A stretch of 64,000 nt of DNA from an uncultured Hyphomonas sp. (GTDB taxonomy: Bacteria; Pseudomonadota; Alphaproteobacteria; Caulobacterales; Hyphomonadaceae). Under the pieces are notes generated by a model. It was not told the DNA's origin. It saw only the letters and a list, made by a program, of their open reading frames with translations, and did not search any database. Position numbers and translations under genes: made by a program. This document shows, piece by piece, positions 1-8,404 of this stretch. The stretch lies in contig NZ_OY787456.1 of NCBI RefSeq assembly GCF_963678875.1, forward strand, positions 744,001 through 808,000, read 5' to 3'. The first letter of the stretch is position 1. The number at the start of each line of letters is the position of its first letter.

Positions 1-210
1 GGTGCTTTCACGGCGATGGAAAGCGTGGCCGGCCAGTATGGCGCTGGCGGAATCACGTCCAGCCTGCAGGCCGACCTGACCAATCATGCGGTGGACTACG
101 GCCTCGACGGCATTTTCCTCTATGTCGCTGAAGAAGAGAAGAAGATCCGGGAGAACCCGGTTGCGCGAACCACGGAGCTGCTGCGGCGCGTATTCGGGAA
201 TCGCGGCTGA
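1..210 (+). CDS. DUF4197 family protein, C-terminal part (5' end outside window)
   Basis: The reading frame is open from base 1 and stops at 208-210, so only the last 69 codons are present. The visible end contains the pattern LDGIFLYVAEEEKKIRENP followed by ARTTELLRRVFG, which matches the conserved C-terminus of DUF4197 proteins (periplasmic or exported helical proteins of unknown function). The helical, lysine- and glutamate-rich tail is typical of that family. The stop codon overlaps the start of the next gene (TGATG), so the two are probably cotranscribed. The role is unknown. Confidence 0.75.
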   Translation, partial: GAFTAMESVAGQYGAGGITSSLQADLTNHAVDYGLDGIFLYVAEEEKKIRENPVARTTELLRRVFGNRG

Positions 211-1187
211 TGCGTCGATTTGCAACTGAGATGAAAGCCGGTGGCAAGCTGGCCGGGATCGAGTTCGGCGATCCGATCAAACCATTCGCAGCTGTCTGGA
301 TCCACGCCACGGGCTTCAATGCCATGACCTACCAGTCCTTGCTGGCGCCGCTGGGCCTTCGCCAGCGTGTCGCGGCGCTGGACATGCGCGGCCATGGCTG
401 TTCGACCATGCCGGCAAAGCCCGGCCGCCTGAAATCCTGGCACCGTTACCGCGACGATGTGATCGAGTGGCTGGAGAAGGAAGCACCGCAAGGCGTCGTG
501 CTGAGCGGACACTCCATGGGTGCGACCGTCGCGCTGCTGGTGGCCGGAAAACGGCCGGACCTGGTAAAGGGACTTGTGCTGGCAGATCCGGTGATCATGC
601 CGCGGGTCTATTATTTCTGGAAACATGTCTTCCCGCCGGTCACCTGGATCGCGAACCGGAACATGCTGGCGCGCGGTGCGAAGAAGCGGCGGGCGGAATT
701 TCCGTCATTCCGCGAGGCGCTGGAATCCTACACCGGCCGGGGCGCATTCACGACCTGGCGCGAGCCTTTCCTGGCAGATTACCTGCTCGACGGGATCGAC
801 CGGGTGGATCACAACAGTGCCCAGAGTGAAGAACAGGTCTGGCGTCTGACCTGCGATCCGAAATGGGAGTCGGCGACCTTCGCCGCCCAGCGGAACCAGC
901 CATGGCGCGCCTTGCGGAAAGTGCGCAAGCACAAGATTCCGATCATTGTGCTGCGGCCGAACCGGTCCTCGGTGATTTCCCCGAAAGTGCGGGCACAGAT
1001 CATCCTGATGAACCAGGCCCTGATGATGAAGGGCGTGCGCGGGACAACCCACTTCCTGCCCATGGAAGCGCCTTATGAAGTGCGCGATGCGCTGTCCGCC
1101 TTCATTGCGCGGCTGGTCGAGCGGTTCACGCTGGAAGAGGATTCGGACGTGTCCCGGTCCCTCAGCATCCGCCGCCGCAGGGCATAG
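210..1187 (+). CDS. alpha/beta hydrolase
   Basis: A 325-residue cytosolic alpha/beta-hydrolase-fold protein. The nucleophile elbow GHSMG places the catalytic serine at residue 102. An HATGFN segment near residues 32-37 sits where the oxyanion-hole HG motif usually lies, and DMRGHG at 58-63 is the usual strand-turn after the second strand. No signal peptide is visible. The likely catalytic His is in GTTHFLPMEAP near the C-terminus. The start overlaps the stop of the DUF4197 gene (TGATG); an in-frame ATG 21 bases later (231) is also possible. The substrate cannot be named; esterase, lipase, haloperoxidase and C-C hydrolase members share this pattern. Confidence 0.8.
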   Translation: MRRFATEMKAGGKLAGIEFGDPIKPFAAVWIHATGFNAMTYQSLLAPLGLRQRVAALDMRGHGCSTMPAKPGRLKSWHRYRDDVIEWLEKEAPQGVVLSGHSMGATVALLVAGKRPDLVKGLVLADPVIMPRVYYFWKHVFPPVTWIANRNMLARGAKKRRAEFPSFREALESYTGRGAFTTWREPFLADYLLDGIDRVDHNSAQSEEQVWRLTCDPKWESATFAAQRNQPWRALRKVRKHKIPIIVLRPNRSSVISPKVRAQIILMNQALMMKGVRGTTHFLPMEAPYEVRDALSAFIARLVERFTLEEDSDVSRSLSIRRRRA

Positions 1188-1196
1188 GTTCGGCTG

Positions 1197-1664
1197 TTAC
1201 CAGAGCGGGCGGTCCGGCGAGGCCGATTGGGCGAGCTTTTCCATCAGGCGGGTCAGCTCCTGACGTTCTTCCGGCGTCAGCACGGATTCCAGTGCCTGTT
1301 CTTCCGAAATCGCCATCGGCACGATGTCATCGTAAACGGCCTGTCCGGCAGGCGTGAGGAACAGCATTGAGCGCCTTGCGTCCTCCTCGGAGGATTTCCG
1401 TTCCAGATAACCGACCTCGATCAGCCCGGCGACGGCCCGGCTGACGGCCACCTTGTCCATCGCCGTGCGCTGGCCGATCTCGGTGGCACTGATGCCCGGC
1501 GCATCGCCGGTCACCGCCATGACGCGCCATTGCCAGATCGAGAGGCCGAATTCGCGATCATAGATATCTGCGATCCGCCGCGAAATCGTGTTGGACAGCA
1601 CGGACAGCCGGTAGGGCAGGAATTCGCGCAGTCTTAGCTGAGGTGTCCGGGAAGGGTCGGGCAT
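1197..1664 (-). CDS. MarR-family transcriptional regulator, probably controlling hpd
   Basis: A 155-residue winged-helix regulator. The pattern WQWRVMAVTGDAPGISATEIG then TAMDKVAVSRAVAGLIEVGYLERK is the MarR helix-turn-helix and the start of the wing (SSEEDARRSMLFLT). It is transcribed away from the 4-hydroxyphenylpyruvate dioxygenase gene, with 84 bases between the two starts, and that gap holds an 18-base palindrome of the size MarR dimers bind. In several proteobacteria a MarR or IclR regulator adjoins hpd or hmg genes and senses an aromatic intermediate, so I infer repression of the hpd run and of itself. The ligand is not visible from sequence. Confidence 0.85.
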   Translation of the reverse strand: MPDPSRTPQLRLREFLPYRLSVLSNTISRRIADIYDREFGLSIWQWRVMAVTGDAPGISATEIGQRTAMDKVAVSRAVAGLIEVGYLERKSSEEDARRSMLFLTPAGQAVYDDIVPMAISEEQALESVLTPEERQELTRLMEKLAQSASPDRPLW

Positions 1665-1700
1665 GGCGGGTCCATTCGTGCTTGCCTTGGAGGCAATAAA

Positions 1701-1718
1701 TAGTTACATATGAAACTA
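1701..1718. promoter_or_regulatory. Palindromic operator between the MarR gene and hpd
   Basis: TAGTTACATATGAAACTA is an 18-base inverted repeat with one mismatched pair: arms TAGTT/AACTA around CATATG. It lies 36 bases before the MarR start codon and 30 bases before the hpd start, placed to cover both divergent promoters. Length and AT-rich symmetry fit a MarR dimer site. The alternative upstream ATG for hpd (1710) falls inside the palindrome, which argues against that start. Confidence 0.75.
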
Positions 1719-1748
1719 AATCTGATTAACGTAATACGGAGAGAACCC

Positions 1749-2840
1749 ATGGCCGACCTGTTTGACAACCCTGCAGGCCTCGACGGATTCGAGTTCATCG
1801 AGTTTTCCGCGCCTGAAAAAGGCGTGCTGGAGCCTGTTTTCGAAACCATGGGTTTCACGAAAGTGGCCCGTCATCGCTCGAAAGACGTGGAGCTTTGGCG
1901 TCAGGGTGGCATCAACCTGATCACCAATTACGAGCCGAAATCCGCCGCCTGGTATTTCTCGCGCGAGCACGGGCCCTCGGCCTGTGGCATGGGCTTTCGC
2001 GTGCGCGATGCCCGCAAGGCCTACAAGCATCTGCTGGAGCAGGGGGCTGAGCCGGTGCACGTCCAGACAGGCCCGATGGAGCTGCACATTCCCGGCATCC
2101 GCGGCATCGGCAATTCGATCATCTACCTGATCGACCGGTATGGCGAAGAGCTGGACATCTATGACATCGACTTCGAATACCTGCCGGACGTCGAGAAGCA
2201 TCCTGTCGGCGCGGGCTTCACCCTGATCGACCACCTGACGCACAACGTCTATGGCGGGCGGATGAAGTACTGGGCGGACTTCTATGAGAAGCTCTTCAAC
2301 TTCCAGGAAATCCGCTATTTCGACATCAAGGGCGAATATACCGGCCTCACCTCCAAGGCACTGACGGCGCCGGACGGCAAGATCCGAATCCCGCTGAATG
2401 AAGAAGGCAAGAGCGGCGGCGGCCAGATCGAGGAATTCCTGCGGGAGTTCAACGGCGAAGGCATCCAGCACATCGCCCTCATCTGTGACGACCTCTATGC
2501 CTGCTATGACAGCCTGAAACAGAAGGGCGTGCCCTTCATGACGGCCCCGCCGGCCGCCTATTACGACATGCTGGACGAGCGCCTGCCGGGCCATGGCGAA
2601 GATGTCGAGGGGCTCAAATCCCGCGGGCTCCTGCTGGATGGCACGACCGAAGGCGGCCAACCGCGCCTCCTGCTGCAGATCTTCGCGCAGGCGGAAGTCG
2701 GCCCGGTCTTCTTCGAGTTCATCCAGCGCAAGGGCGACTACAAGGAAGGCTTTGGCGAAGGCAACTTCAAGGCCTTGTTTGAATCCATGGAACGTGACCA
2801 GATTCAGCGAGGTGCATTGAAGGTCGAAGAGGACGCATGA
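1749..2840 (+). CDS. hpd: 4-hydroxyphenylpyruvate dioxygenase
   Basis: A 363-residue non-haem iron dioxygenase converting 4-hydroxyphenylpyruvate to homogentisate in tyrosine catabolism. Two VOC halves are visible. The facial triad is intact: His162 in LIDHLTHNV, His241 in GIQHIAL and Glu323 in FFEFIQRKGD. The C-terminal gating helix region GFGEGNFKALFESME is present. Length fits the family (about 350-370). The start at 1749 is chosen because GGAGAG lies 5 bases upstream; an ATG 39 bases earlier lies inside the operator. The stop overlaps the next gene by ATGA. It heads a same-strand run with fumarylacetoacetase-like, CoA-transferase and aminotransferase genes, as expected for tyrosine breakdown. 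Confidence 0.97.
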   Translation: MADLFDNPAGLDGFEFIEFSAPEKGVLEPVFETMGFTKVARHRSKDVELWRQGGINLITNYEPKSAAWYFSREHGPSACGMGFRVRDARKAYKHLLEQGAEPVHVQTGPMELHIPGIRGIGNSIIYLIDRYGEELDIYDIDFEYLPDVEKHPVGAGFTLIDHLTHNVYGGRMKYWADFYEKLFNFQEIRYFDIKGEYTGLTSKALTAPDGKIRIPLNEEGKSGGGQIEEFLREFNGEGIQHIALICDDLYACYDSLKQKGVPFMTAPPAAYYDMLDERLPGHGEDVEGLKSRGLLLDGTTEGGQPRLLLQIFAQAEVGPVFFEFIQRKGDYKEGFGEGNFKALFESMERDQIQRGALKVEEDA

Positions 2841-3037
2841 GCGAGCCGAACAAGAAATTTGAACTGTCCCCGGTCGGCGAAGGCCTGATCGGGGCCGTGG
2901 CGGGCACGGTTGTCGGCGTCATTCTCTGGCGCATCGGCGTGATCTCCGCCCCGGCCATTCCGGGCGTCACGCTGGGCCTCGGAATCGGCAGCTGGTTCAA
3001 CGCATGGCGGCGCGCGAAGAACGCCGCAAAGGACTAA
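2837..3037 (+). CDS. Small hypothetical membrane protein in hpd operon
   Basis: A 66-residue protein translationally coupled to hpd by an ATGA overlap. Residues about 15-32 (GEGLIGAVAGTVVGVILW) form a glycine-rich hydrophobic segment, followed by a second weaker one at about 36-52, and a basic tail (WRRAKNAAKD). The first eleven residues are polar. I do not recognise a family. Its tight position between a dioxygenase and a VOC protein suggests coexpression but gives no function; a membrane tether or a small transport accessory are guesses only. Confidence 0.7.
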   Translation: MSEPNKKFELSPVGEGLIGAVAGTVVGVILWRIGVISAPAIPGVTLGLGIGSWFNAWRRAKNAAKD

Positions 3038-3051
3038 AAGGGAGATCCCAA

Positions 3052-3603
3052 ATGACATCACCCGCACATTTGAAAGGCGTCCACCACGTGGCCTATCGCT
3101 GCAAGGATGCGAAAGAGACGGTCGAGTTCTACCGTGATGCCCTCGGCATGGATTTCCAGCTGGCCATCGCGGAGGACCATGTGCCGTCGACCGGCGCCTA
3201 TGATCCGTACATGCACATTTTCCTCGATGCCGGGAACGGCAATGTGCTGGCCTTCTTCGAACTGCCGCAGCAGCCGGACATGGGCCGCGACGAGAACACG
3301 CCCGCCTGGGTGCAGCATATCGCGTTCCGCGTCGGCTCGCTTGAAGAGCTGATGGAAACCAAGGCGCACCTTGAAGGCATGGGCCTCGACGTGCTCGGCC
3401 CGACGCATCACGGCATCTTCAAGTCGATCTATTTCTTCGACCCCAACGGCCACCGCATCGAACTTGCCGCCGACATCGGCACGCCGGAGCAGATGGCACA
3501 GCTGAAGAGCGTGGCCGAACCGATGATCGAGGAATGGACCGCCACCAAGAAAGCCCCCCGCCATGCCGCCTGGCTACACGAGAAAATCGCGGAAGAAAGC
3601 TGA
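3052..3603 (+). CDS. VOC (glyoxalase/dioxygenase superfamily) protein
   Basis: A 183-residue single VOC unit of two beta-alpha-beta-beta-beta modules. Candidate metal ligands fall where glyoxalase I has them: His12 (GVHHVAY), Glu70 (LAFFEL), His89 (VQHIAFRV) and Glu137 (HRIELA). DPNGHRIE is the usual VOC C-terminal signature. The start at 3052 is preceded by GGGAGA at 3040-3045; the 16 codons upstream overlap the preceding gene and lack a ribosome site. It lies between the small membrane gene and the fumarylacetoacetase-like gene, so a role in tyrosine catabolism is likely. It could be a lyase, isomerase or dioxygenase; the two-His/two-Glu set favours a glyoxalase-type enzyme. Confidence 0.85.
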   Translation: MTSPAHLKGVHHVAYRCKDAKETVEFYRDALGMDFQLAIAEDHVPSTGAYDPYMHIFLDAGNGNVLAFFELPQQPDMGRDENTPAWVQHIAFRVGSLEELMETKAHLEGMGLDVLGPTHHGIFKSIYFFDPNGHRIELAADIGTPEQMAQLKSVAEPMIEEWTATKKAPRHAAWLHEKIAEES

Positions 3604-3606
3604 TTC

Positions 3607-4620
3607 ATGAAACTCGCTACTCTTAAGAATGGCGCCCGTGACGGGCGTCTTGTTGTCGTCTCGAAGGACCTGACGCGCGCCACCGATGCCGCGTCGATCG
3701 CGCCGACCCTGCAGGCGGCGCTGGACGACTGGGCGCACACCGCGCCGCGCCTGCAGCAGCTGGCCGAACAGGTGGAGCTGGGCAGCGTCCCCACATTCCG
3801 GTTCCACGAGCATGACTGCGAAAGCCCGCTGCCGCGTGCCTATCAGTGGGCGGACGGCTCGGCCTATATCAATCACGTCGAACTGGTGCGCAAAGCGCGC
3901 GGCGCGGAAGTGCCGGAAAGCTTTTATGACGATCCGTTGATGTACCAGGGCGGAAGTGACGCGTTCCTCGGCCCCCGCGATGCGATCCCGCTCGGCGATG
4001 TCGCCTGGGGCTGTGACATGGAAGGGGAGGTCGCCGTCATCACCGACGACGTGCCCATGGGCGTCTCCGAGTCCGATGCGGCCGGCCACATCAAACTGAT
4101 CATGCTGTGCAATGACGTGTCCCTGCGCGGGCTGATCCCCGGCGAACTCGCCAAGGGCTTCGGCTTCTTCCAGTCCAAACCGCCGAGCGCCTTCACGCCG
4201 GTGGCCGTGACGCCGGACGAACTGGGCGATGCGTGGAAAGGCAGCGTCATTCATCTGCCGCTGCATGTGGACTATAATGGCCAGCCCTTCGGCCGCGCCA
4301 ATGCAGGCGTCGATGCCACGTTCAGCCTCGCGCGCCTCGTGGCCCATGCCGCGAAGACACGGCCTCTCACCGCAGGCACGGTCATCGGCTCAGGCACTGT
4401 GTCCAACAAGGATGCCGATGGCGGGGCAGGCAAGCCGGTCAGCGAGGGCGGGCTCGGCTATTCCTGCATTGCCGAGATCCGCATGATCGAAACCATTGCG
4501 GACGGCGCCCCGAAAACCCCCTTCATGAAGCCCGGTGATACGGTGCGGATGGAGATGCTGGACAAGGCCGGACACTCGATTTTCGGGGCCATCGAACAGA
4601 CCGTCGAAGCAACCGGATAA
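3607..4620 (+). CDS. Fumarylacetoacetate hydrolase family protein
   Basis: A 337-residue FAH-fold hydrolase. The catalytic core contains the acidic metal-binding stretch WGCDMEGEVAVI (about residues 136-147), LCNDVSLRGLIPGE, and SKPPSAFTPVAVTP, all typical of bacterial FAH enzymes that split fumarylacetoacetate to fumarate and acetoacetate. GTVIGSGTVSNKD near residue 260 is the conserved glycine-rich loop. It starts 3 bases after the VOC stop. The 3-oxoacid CoA-transferase genes downstream would activate the acetoacetate product, which supports the assignment as the tyrosine-pathway FAH. It is shorter than animal FAH (about 420) but matches the shorter bacterial type. Confidence 0.88.
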   Translation: MKLATLKNGARDGRLVVVSKDLTRATDAASIAPTLQAALDDWAHTAPRLQQLAEQVELGSVPTFRFHEHDCESPLPRAYQWADGSAYINHVELVRKARGAEVPESFYDDPLMYQGGSDAFLGPRDAIPLGDVAWGCDMEGEVAVITDDVPMGVSESDAAGHIKLIMLCNDVSLRGLIPGELAKGFGFFQSKPPSAFTPVAVTPDELGDAWKGSVIHLPLHVDYNGQPFGRANAGVDATFSLARLVAHAAKTRPLTAGTVIGSGTVSNKDADGGAGKPVSEGGLGYSCIAEIRMIETIADGAPKTPFMKPGDTVRMEMLDKAGHSIFGAIEQTVEATG

Positions 4621-4658
4621 TTCCGGATTTGCCGTCTTGTTTTCCTCCGGCGCCTGTG

Positions 4659-4680
4659 TTTCAACGCTTGTTGAAATTTT
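4659..4680. promoter_or_regulatory. Inverted repeat TTTCAAC-N4-GTTGAAA before scoA
   Basis: TTTCAAC (4659-4665), a GCTT loop, GTTGAAA (4670-4676) and then TTTT. The 7-bp arms are perfect. It lies in the 172-base gap after the FAH-like gene. It may be a weak rho-independent terminator (AU-rich stem plus short U run) or a dimeric repressor site for the CoA-transferase genes; sequence alone does not decide. Confidence 0.45.
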
Positions 4681-4792
4681 GGGGCCGGGAAGCAGTTCGG
4701 CCCGCCTCGAAATGTGATACGAAAAAGGAAAGCGCAGCCGGGCAGGATAGGTCTGCCGGGGCGTCCAAGTCAGGGAGCGACAGGACCTGTCC

Positions 4793-5499
<707 letters not shown>

Positions 5500-5500
<1 letters not shown>

Positions 5501-6129
5501 TGCCCTGGACACGCGATGAAATGGCGGCGCGCGCCGCAAAAGAACTGCATGACGGTTTCTATGTGAACCTCGGCATTGGCATCCCCACGCTTGTGGCGAA
5601 CCACATTCCGGAAGACATGGACGTCACGCTCCAGTCCGAGAACGGCATGCTGGGCATGGGCCCGTTCCCGTTCGAGGGCGAAGAAGACGCTGACCTGATC
5701 AATGCCGGCAAGCAGACGATCACGACGCTGCCGCGCACGAGCTTCTTCGACAGCGCGACCAGCTTCGCGATGATCCGCGGCGGTCACATCAACATCGCCA
5801 TCCTCGGCGCGATGGAAGTGGCCGAGAATGGCGACATCGCCAACTGGATGATCCCCGGCAAGCTGGTCAAAGGCATGGGCGGGGCGATGGACCTCGTCGC
5901 CGGTGTGAAGCGCATCGTTGTGGTGATGGATCACAGCAACAAGAAGGGCGAGACGAAAGTGCTGAAGGCCTGCACCCTGCCGCTGACCGGCAAGGGCGTG
6001 GTGAACCGCATCATCACCGACCTCTGCGTCTTCGACGTCGTCGAAGGCGGCCTGAAAGTGATCGAGCTCGCACCCGGCGTGTCCTTGCAGGACGTGAAGG
6101 AAAACACCGAAGCCACGATCGTCGGCTAA
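5500..6129 (+). CDS. scoB: 3-oxoacid CoA-transferase subunit B
   Basis: A 209-residue beta subunit. The catalytic glutamate is Glu47 in the SENGMLG motif that forms the enzyme-CoA thioester. GIGIPTLVANHI at about 25-36 and GGAMDLVAGVKRIVVVMDH at about 127-145 are family hallmarks. Length matches the family (about 205-215). It overlaps subunit A by one base and lies 58 bases before the aminotransferase gene. Confidence 0.95.
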
Positions 6130-6187
6130 GACCAAGTATCGTACGTTGAGGATTGAATCCGGACACGCTCCGGACTAGGCCTTCGCC

Positions 6188-7384
6188 ATGACTTCTGCAT
6201 TCTCTCCGCTATCGCCCCTTCCGCCAGACGCTCTGCTCGGCCTGATGACTGCATTCCGCGAGGATGACCGGGCCGAGAAGTTCGATCTCGGCGTCGGCGT
6301 CTACAAGGACGACCAGGGCAATACGCCTGTCATGTCGGCTGTGGCGAAGGCCGAAGCGCTGATGCTGCAGCGGCAGACGACGAAGGTTTATGAAGGCCCG
6401 CGCGGGAACGTCGATTTCTGCGCCGCCATCGAGGACTTTGTCTTCGGTGTGGGCGCTGCCGTCCGCAAGGAAGGACGCACGCTGTCCTTCACCGCGCCGG
6501 GCGGTTGCGGCGCGCTCTCGCTGGGCGTCGGCCTGATGCGCCGCCTCGGTGTGAAGAAGGTCTGGGTGTCCGACCCGACCTGGCCGAACCATCCCAAAGT
6601 CGTGCAGTCGGCAGGCCTCACGGCCGGCAGCTACCGCTATGCCGATCCGGAGACCGGCACGGCCGACCGCGCGGCCATGCTCGAAGACCTCGCCAGGGCA
6701 GAGCGCGGCGACGGCGTCATCGTGCAGGGGCCTTGCCACAACCCGACCGGCATCGACCTGACGCTGGACGACTGGCGCACGCTCGGCGCGTTCGTGAAGG
6801 AACGCGGCCTGATTGTCATGCTGGACGTTGCGTATCACGGCTTCGCCCATGGCCTGGACAAGGATATCGCTGGCGTCCGCGCCTTTATCGATGCAGCGGG
6901 CGAGGCGCTGATCTCCTATTCCTGCTCCAAGAATTTCGGCCTCTACCGCGAGCGGGCAGGCTGCTTCCTCGCCGTCGGTGAGACGGCGGACGGCATCGCG
7001 GCGGCGACCACCCATGTGGCGGACATTTCCCGTGCGACGTGGTCCATGCCGCCGGCGCATGGCGCAGGCATTGTGGCGACCATCCTTGGCGATGCCGCTC
7101 TGCGCGCTGAATGGGAAGCAGAGCTGACGTCGATGCGGGAGCGGATGATCTCGCTGCGCAAGGCGCTCTCGGGTGAACTGGTGCAGCGGACCGGTTCGAA
7201 CCTGCTCGCCAGCCTCGCGACGCAGAACGGCATGTTCAGCCAGCTGCCGGTTACGCCTGAAGGCGCGAAAGCCCTGCGCGAGGAAAGCGGCCTCTACATG
7301 CCAGGCTCGGGCCGCATCAATATTGCGGGCCTGAACCAGAAGGACATCCCGCGCATCGCCGAAATCATCGCGACCGCGCTTTAG
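6188..7384 (+). CDS. Aromatic amino acid aminotransferase (class I, AspC/TyrB type)
   Basis: A 398-residue PLP enzyme of the aspartate/aromatic aminotransferase subfamily. PLP ligands are visible: Asn185 in HNPTG, Asp213 and Tyr216 in LDVAYHGF, Lys248 in SYSCSKNFGLYRERAG (Schiff base) and Arg256. The C-terminal substrate-carboxylate Arg is expected in the LYMPGSGRINIAGL stretch. Context at the end of the hpd run points to tyrosine/phenylalanine deamination to the phenylpyruvates used by HPPD. AspC-like activity on aspartate cannot be excluded from sequence. Transcription probably stops at the inverted repeat just downstream. Confidence 0.9.
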   Translation: MTSAFSPLSPLPPDALLGLMTAFREDDRAEKFDLGVGVYKDDQGNTPVMSAVAKAEALMLQRQTTKVYEGPRGNVDFCAAIEDFVFGVGAAVRKEGRTLSFTAPGGCGALSLGVGLMRRLGVKKVWVSDPTWPNHPKVVQSAGLTAGSYRYADPETGTADRAAMLEDLARAERGDGVIVQGPCHNPTGIDLTLDDWRTLGAFVKERGLIVMLDVAYHGFAHGLDKDIAGVRAFIDAAGEALISYSCSKNFGLYRERAGCFLAVGETADGIAAATTHVADISRATWSMPPAHGAGIVATILGDAALRAEWEAELTSMRERMISLRKALSGELVQRTGSNLLASLATQNGMFSQLPVTPEGAKALREESGLYMPGSGRINIAGLNQKDIPRIAEIIATAL

Positions 7385-7397
7385 AGCCGCGCGCCTG

Positions 7398-7458
7398 CTT
7401 CGACTTCGCTCAGCATGAGCGCTCCGAAAGTGCGGACTCATCCTGAGCGAAGTCGAAG
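7398..7458. repeat. Long intergenic inverted repeat between convergent genes
   Basis: Two 22-base arms (7398-7419 and 7437-7458) are inverted complements with a single mismatch; the core is TTCGACTTCGCTCAG and its complement. A 17-base loop separates them. The core resembles the dispersed palindromic element often found between genes in sphingomonads and hyphomonads. It lies between the aminotransferase stop and the convergent thioesterase stop, so it may act as a bidirectional transcript end. There is no U run, so it is not a classical terminator. I saw one copy in the window. Confidence 0.8.
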
Positions 7459-7480
7459 GATGATGCGGCAGCTCTCCAGG

Positions 7481-8404
7481 TCAGATCGAAAGCCCCTTCG
7501 GCGCGAGGCGTTCGAGTTCCTCGATCGCCGCGGCCGGGGCCGGGATGGCCTTGCGGGCGTCGAGGTCCAGTGTGATGGCGGTCGCCTGGCTGGTGGCCCA
7601 GGGCTTGCCGGACACCGGGTCCATCAGCCAGTGGAACAGGCCATGGGTCTTGCCCTGTACGCCGCCAAGACCGGTATAGACTTCGAACCGGTCACCGGCT
7701 TCCGGCAGTCTGTGGTAGCGGATCCGGTATTCCAGCACGGCGGCGCCCATGCGCAGGCCGCCCGCGGCTGCCGCGACTTTCTTGCGCCAGTTGAACAGCA
7801 GGTTCGGGACAGAATCCGACACGCGGCCGATCACCCATGCCGGAGACATCCGTCCGTGTACGTCCAGGTGTTGCGGCGGGACGGCGCCCATGCCGATGCA
7901 GGCGATGCCGAGATCGCGCGGGGTTTCGATGGAGATTTCCTCAAAGGGCAGGCCGGGCGCGTCCGCGTCGATGGAGCGGGGCGCGGCTTCTTCCGGCGGT
8001 GTGTCCATATCGTCTGCCATGGCGGCGCGAACACTCTTGCCCCACGGAAAGGGTTCGCGGCCCGCCGTGTCGATATGCATGATCCGGGTCCGGAAGGCAG
8101 CGGCCAGCTGGCCGTCTGCATGGCGCAGTTCCTGGTAGACGATCGCGTCAGACTCGCCGACCTCGACCAGGCAGCCTTTCATACTGAGCGGACGTCCGGG
8201 CAGGACCTCGCGGACGAACCGGATATGCTGGTCCACCGGCACGATGGTGGATGGTGAATTCTGCCGGAACGCGTGCGGCATGCCCAGCGAATGGGCAAAG
8301 ACCGCAAGGCCTTCCATTTGCTTCTCGACATAGACGCGCACATTCATGTGCCCCATCTCGTCGCAATCCCACTGATTGCAGCTTCCCCGCCAAAGAGTTT
8401 TCAC
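7481..8404 (-). CDS. Acyl-CoA thioesterase, tandem hot-dog domains
   Basis: A 307-residue protein with two hot-dog units. Unit 1 begins CNQWDCDEMGHMNVRVYVEK (4-hydroxybenzoyl-CoA thioesterase pattern with the catalytic Asp in WDCDEMGHMN); unit 2 includes HLDVHGRMSPAWVIGRVSDS and EYRIRYHRLPEAGDRFEVYTGL. The start is set at GTG 8404-8402 because it overlaps the stop of the upstream Fur-family gene (GTGA) and lies just before the first domain; the longer frame upstream only re-reads that gene. The substrate acyl group is unknown. The gene is convergent with the aminotransferase. Confidence 0.8.
   Translation of the reverse strand: MKTLWRGSCNQWDCDEMGHMNVRVYVEKQMEGLAVFAHSLGMPHAFRQNSPSTIVPVDQHIRFVREVLPGRPLSMKGCLVEVGESDAIVYQELRHADGQLAAAFRTRIMHIDTAGREPFPWGKSVRAAMADDMDTPPEEAAPRSIDADAPGLPFEEISIETPRDLGIACIGMGAVPPQHLDVHGRMSPAWVIGRVSDSVPNLLFNWRKKVAAAAGGLRMGAAVLEYRIRYHRLPEAGDRFEVYTGLGGVQGKTHGLFHWLMDPVSGKPWATSQATAITLDLDARKAIPAPAAAIEELERLAPKGLSI

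Noticed and set aside
7415..8257. 280-codon plus-strand open frame opposite the thioesterase
   Set aside because: Starts inside the inverted repeat and lies antisense to a gene with two hot-dog domains.
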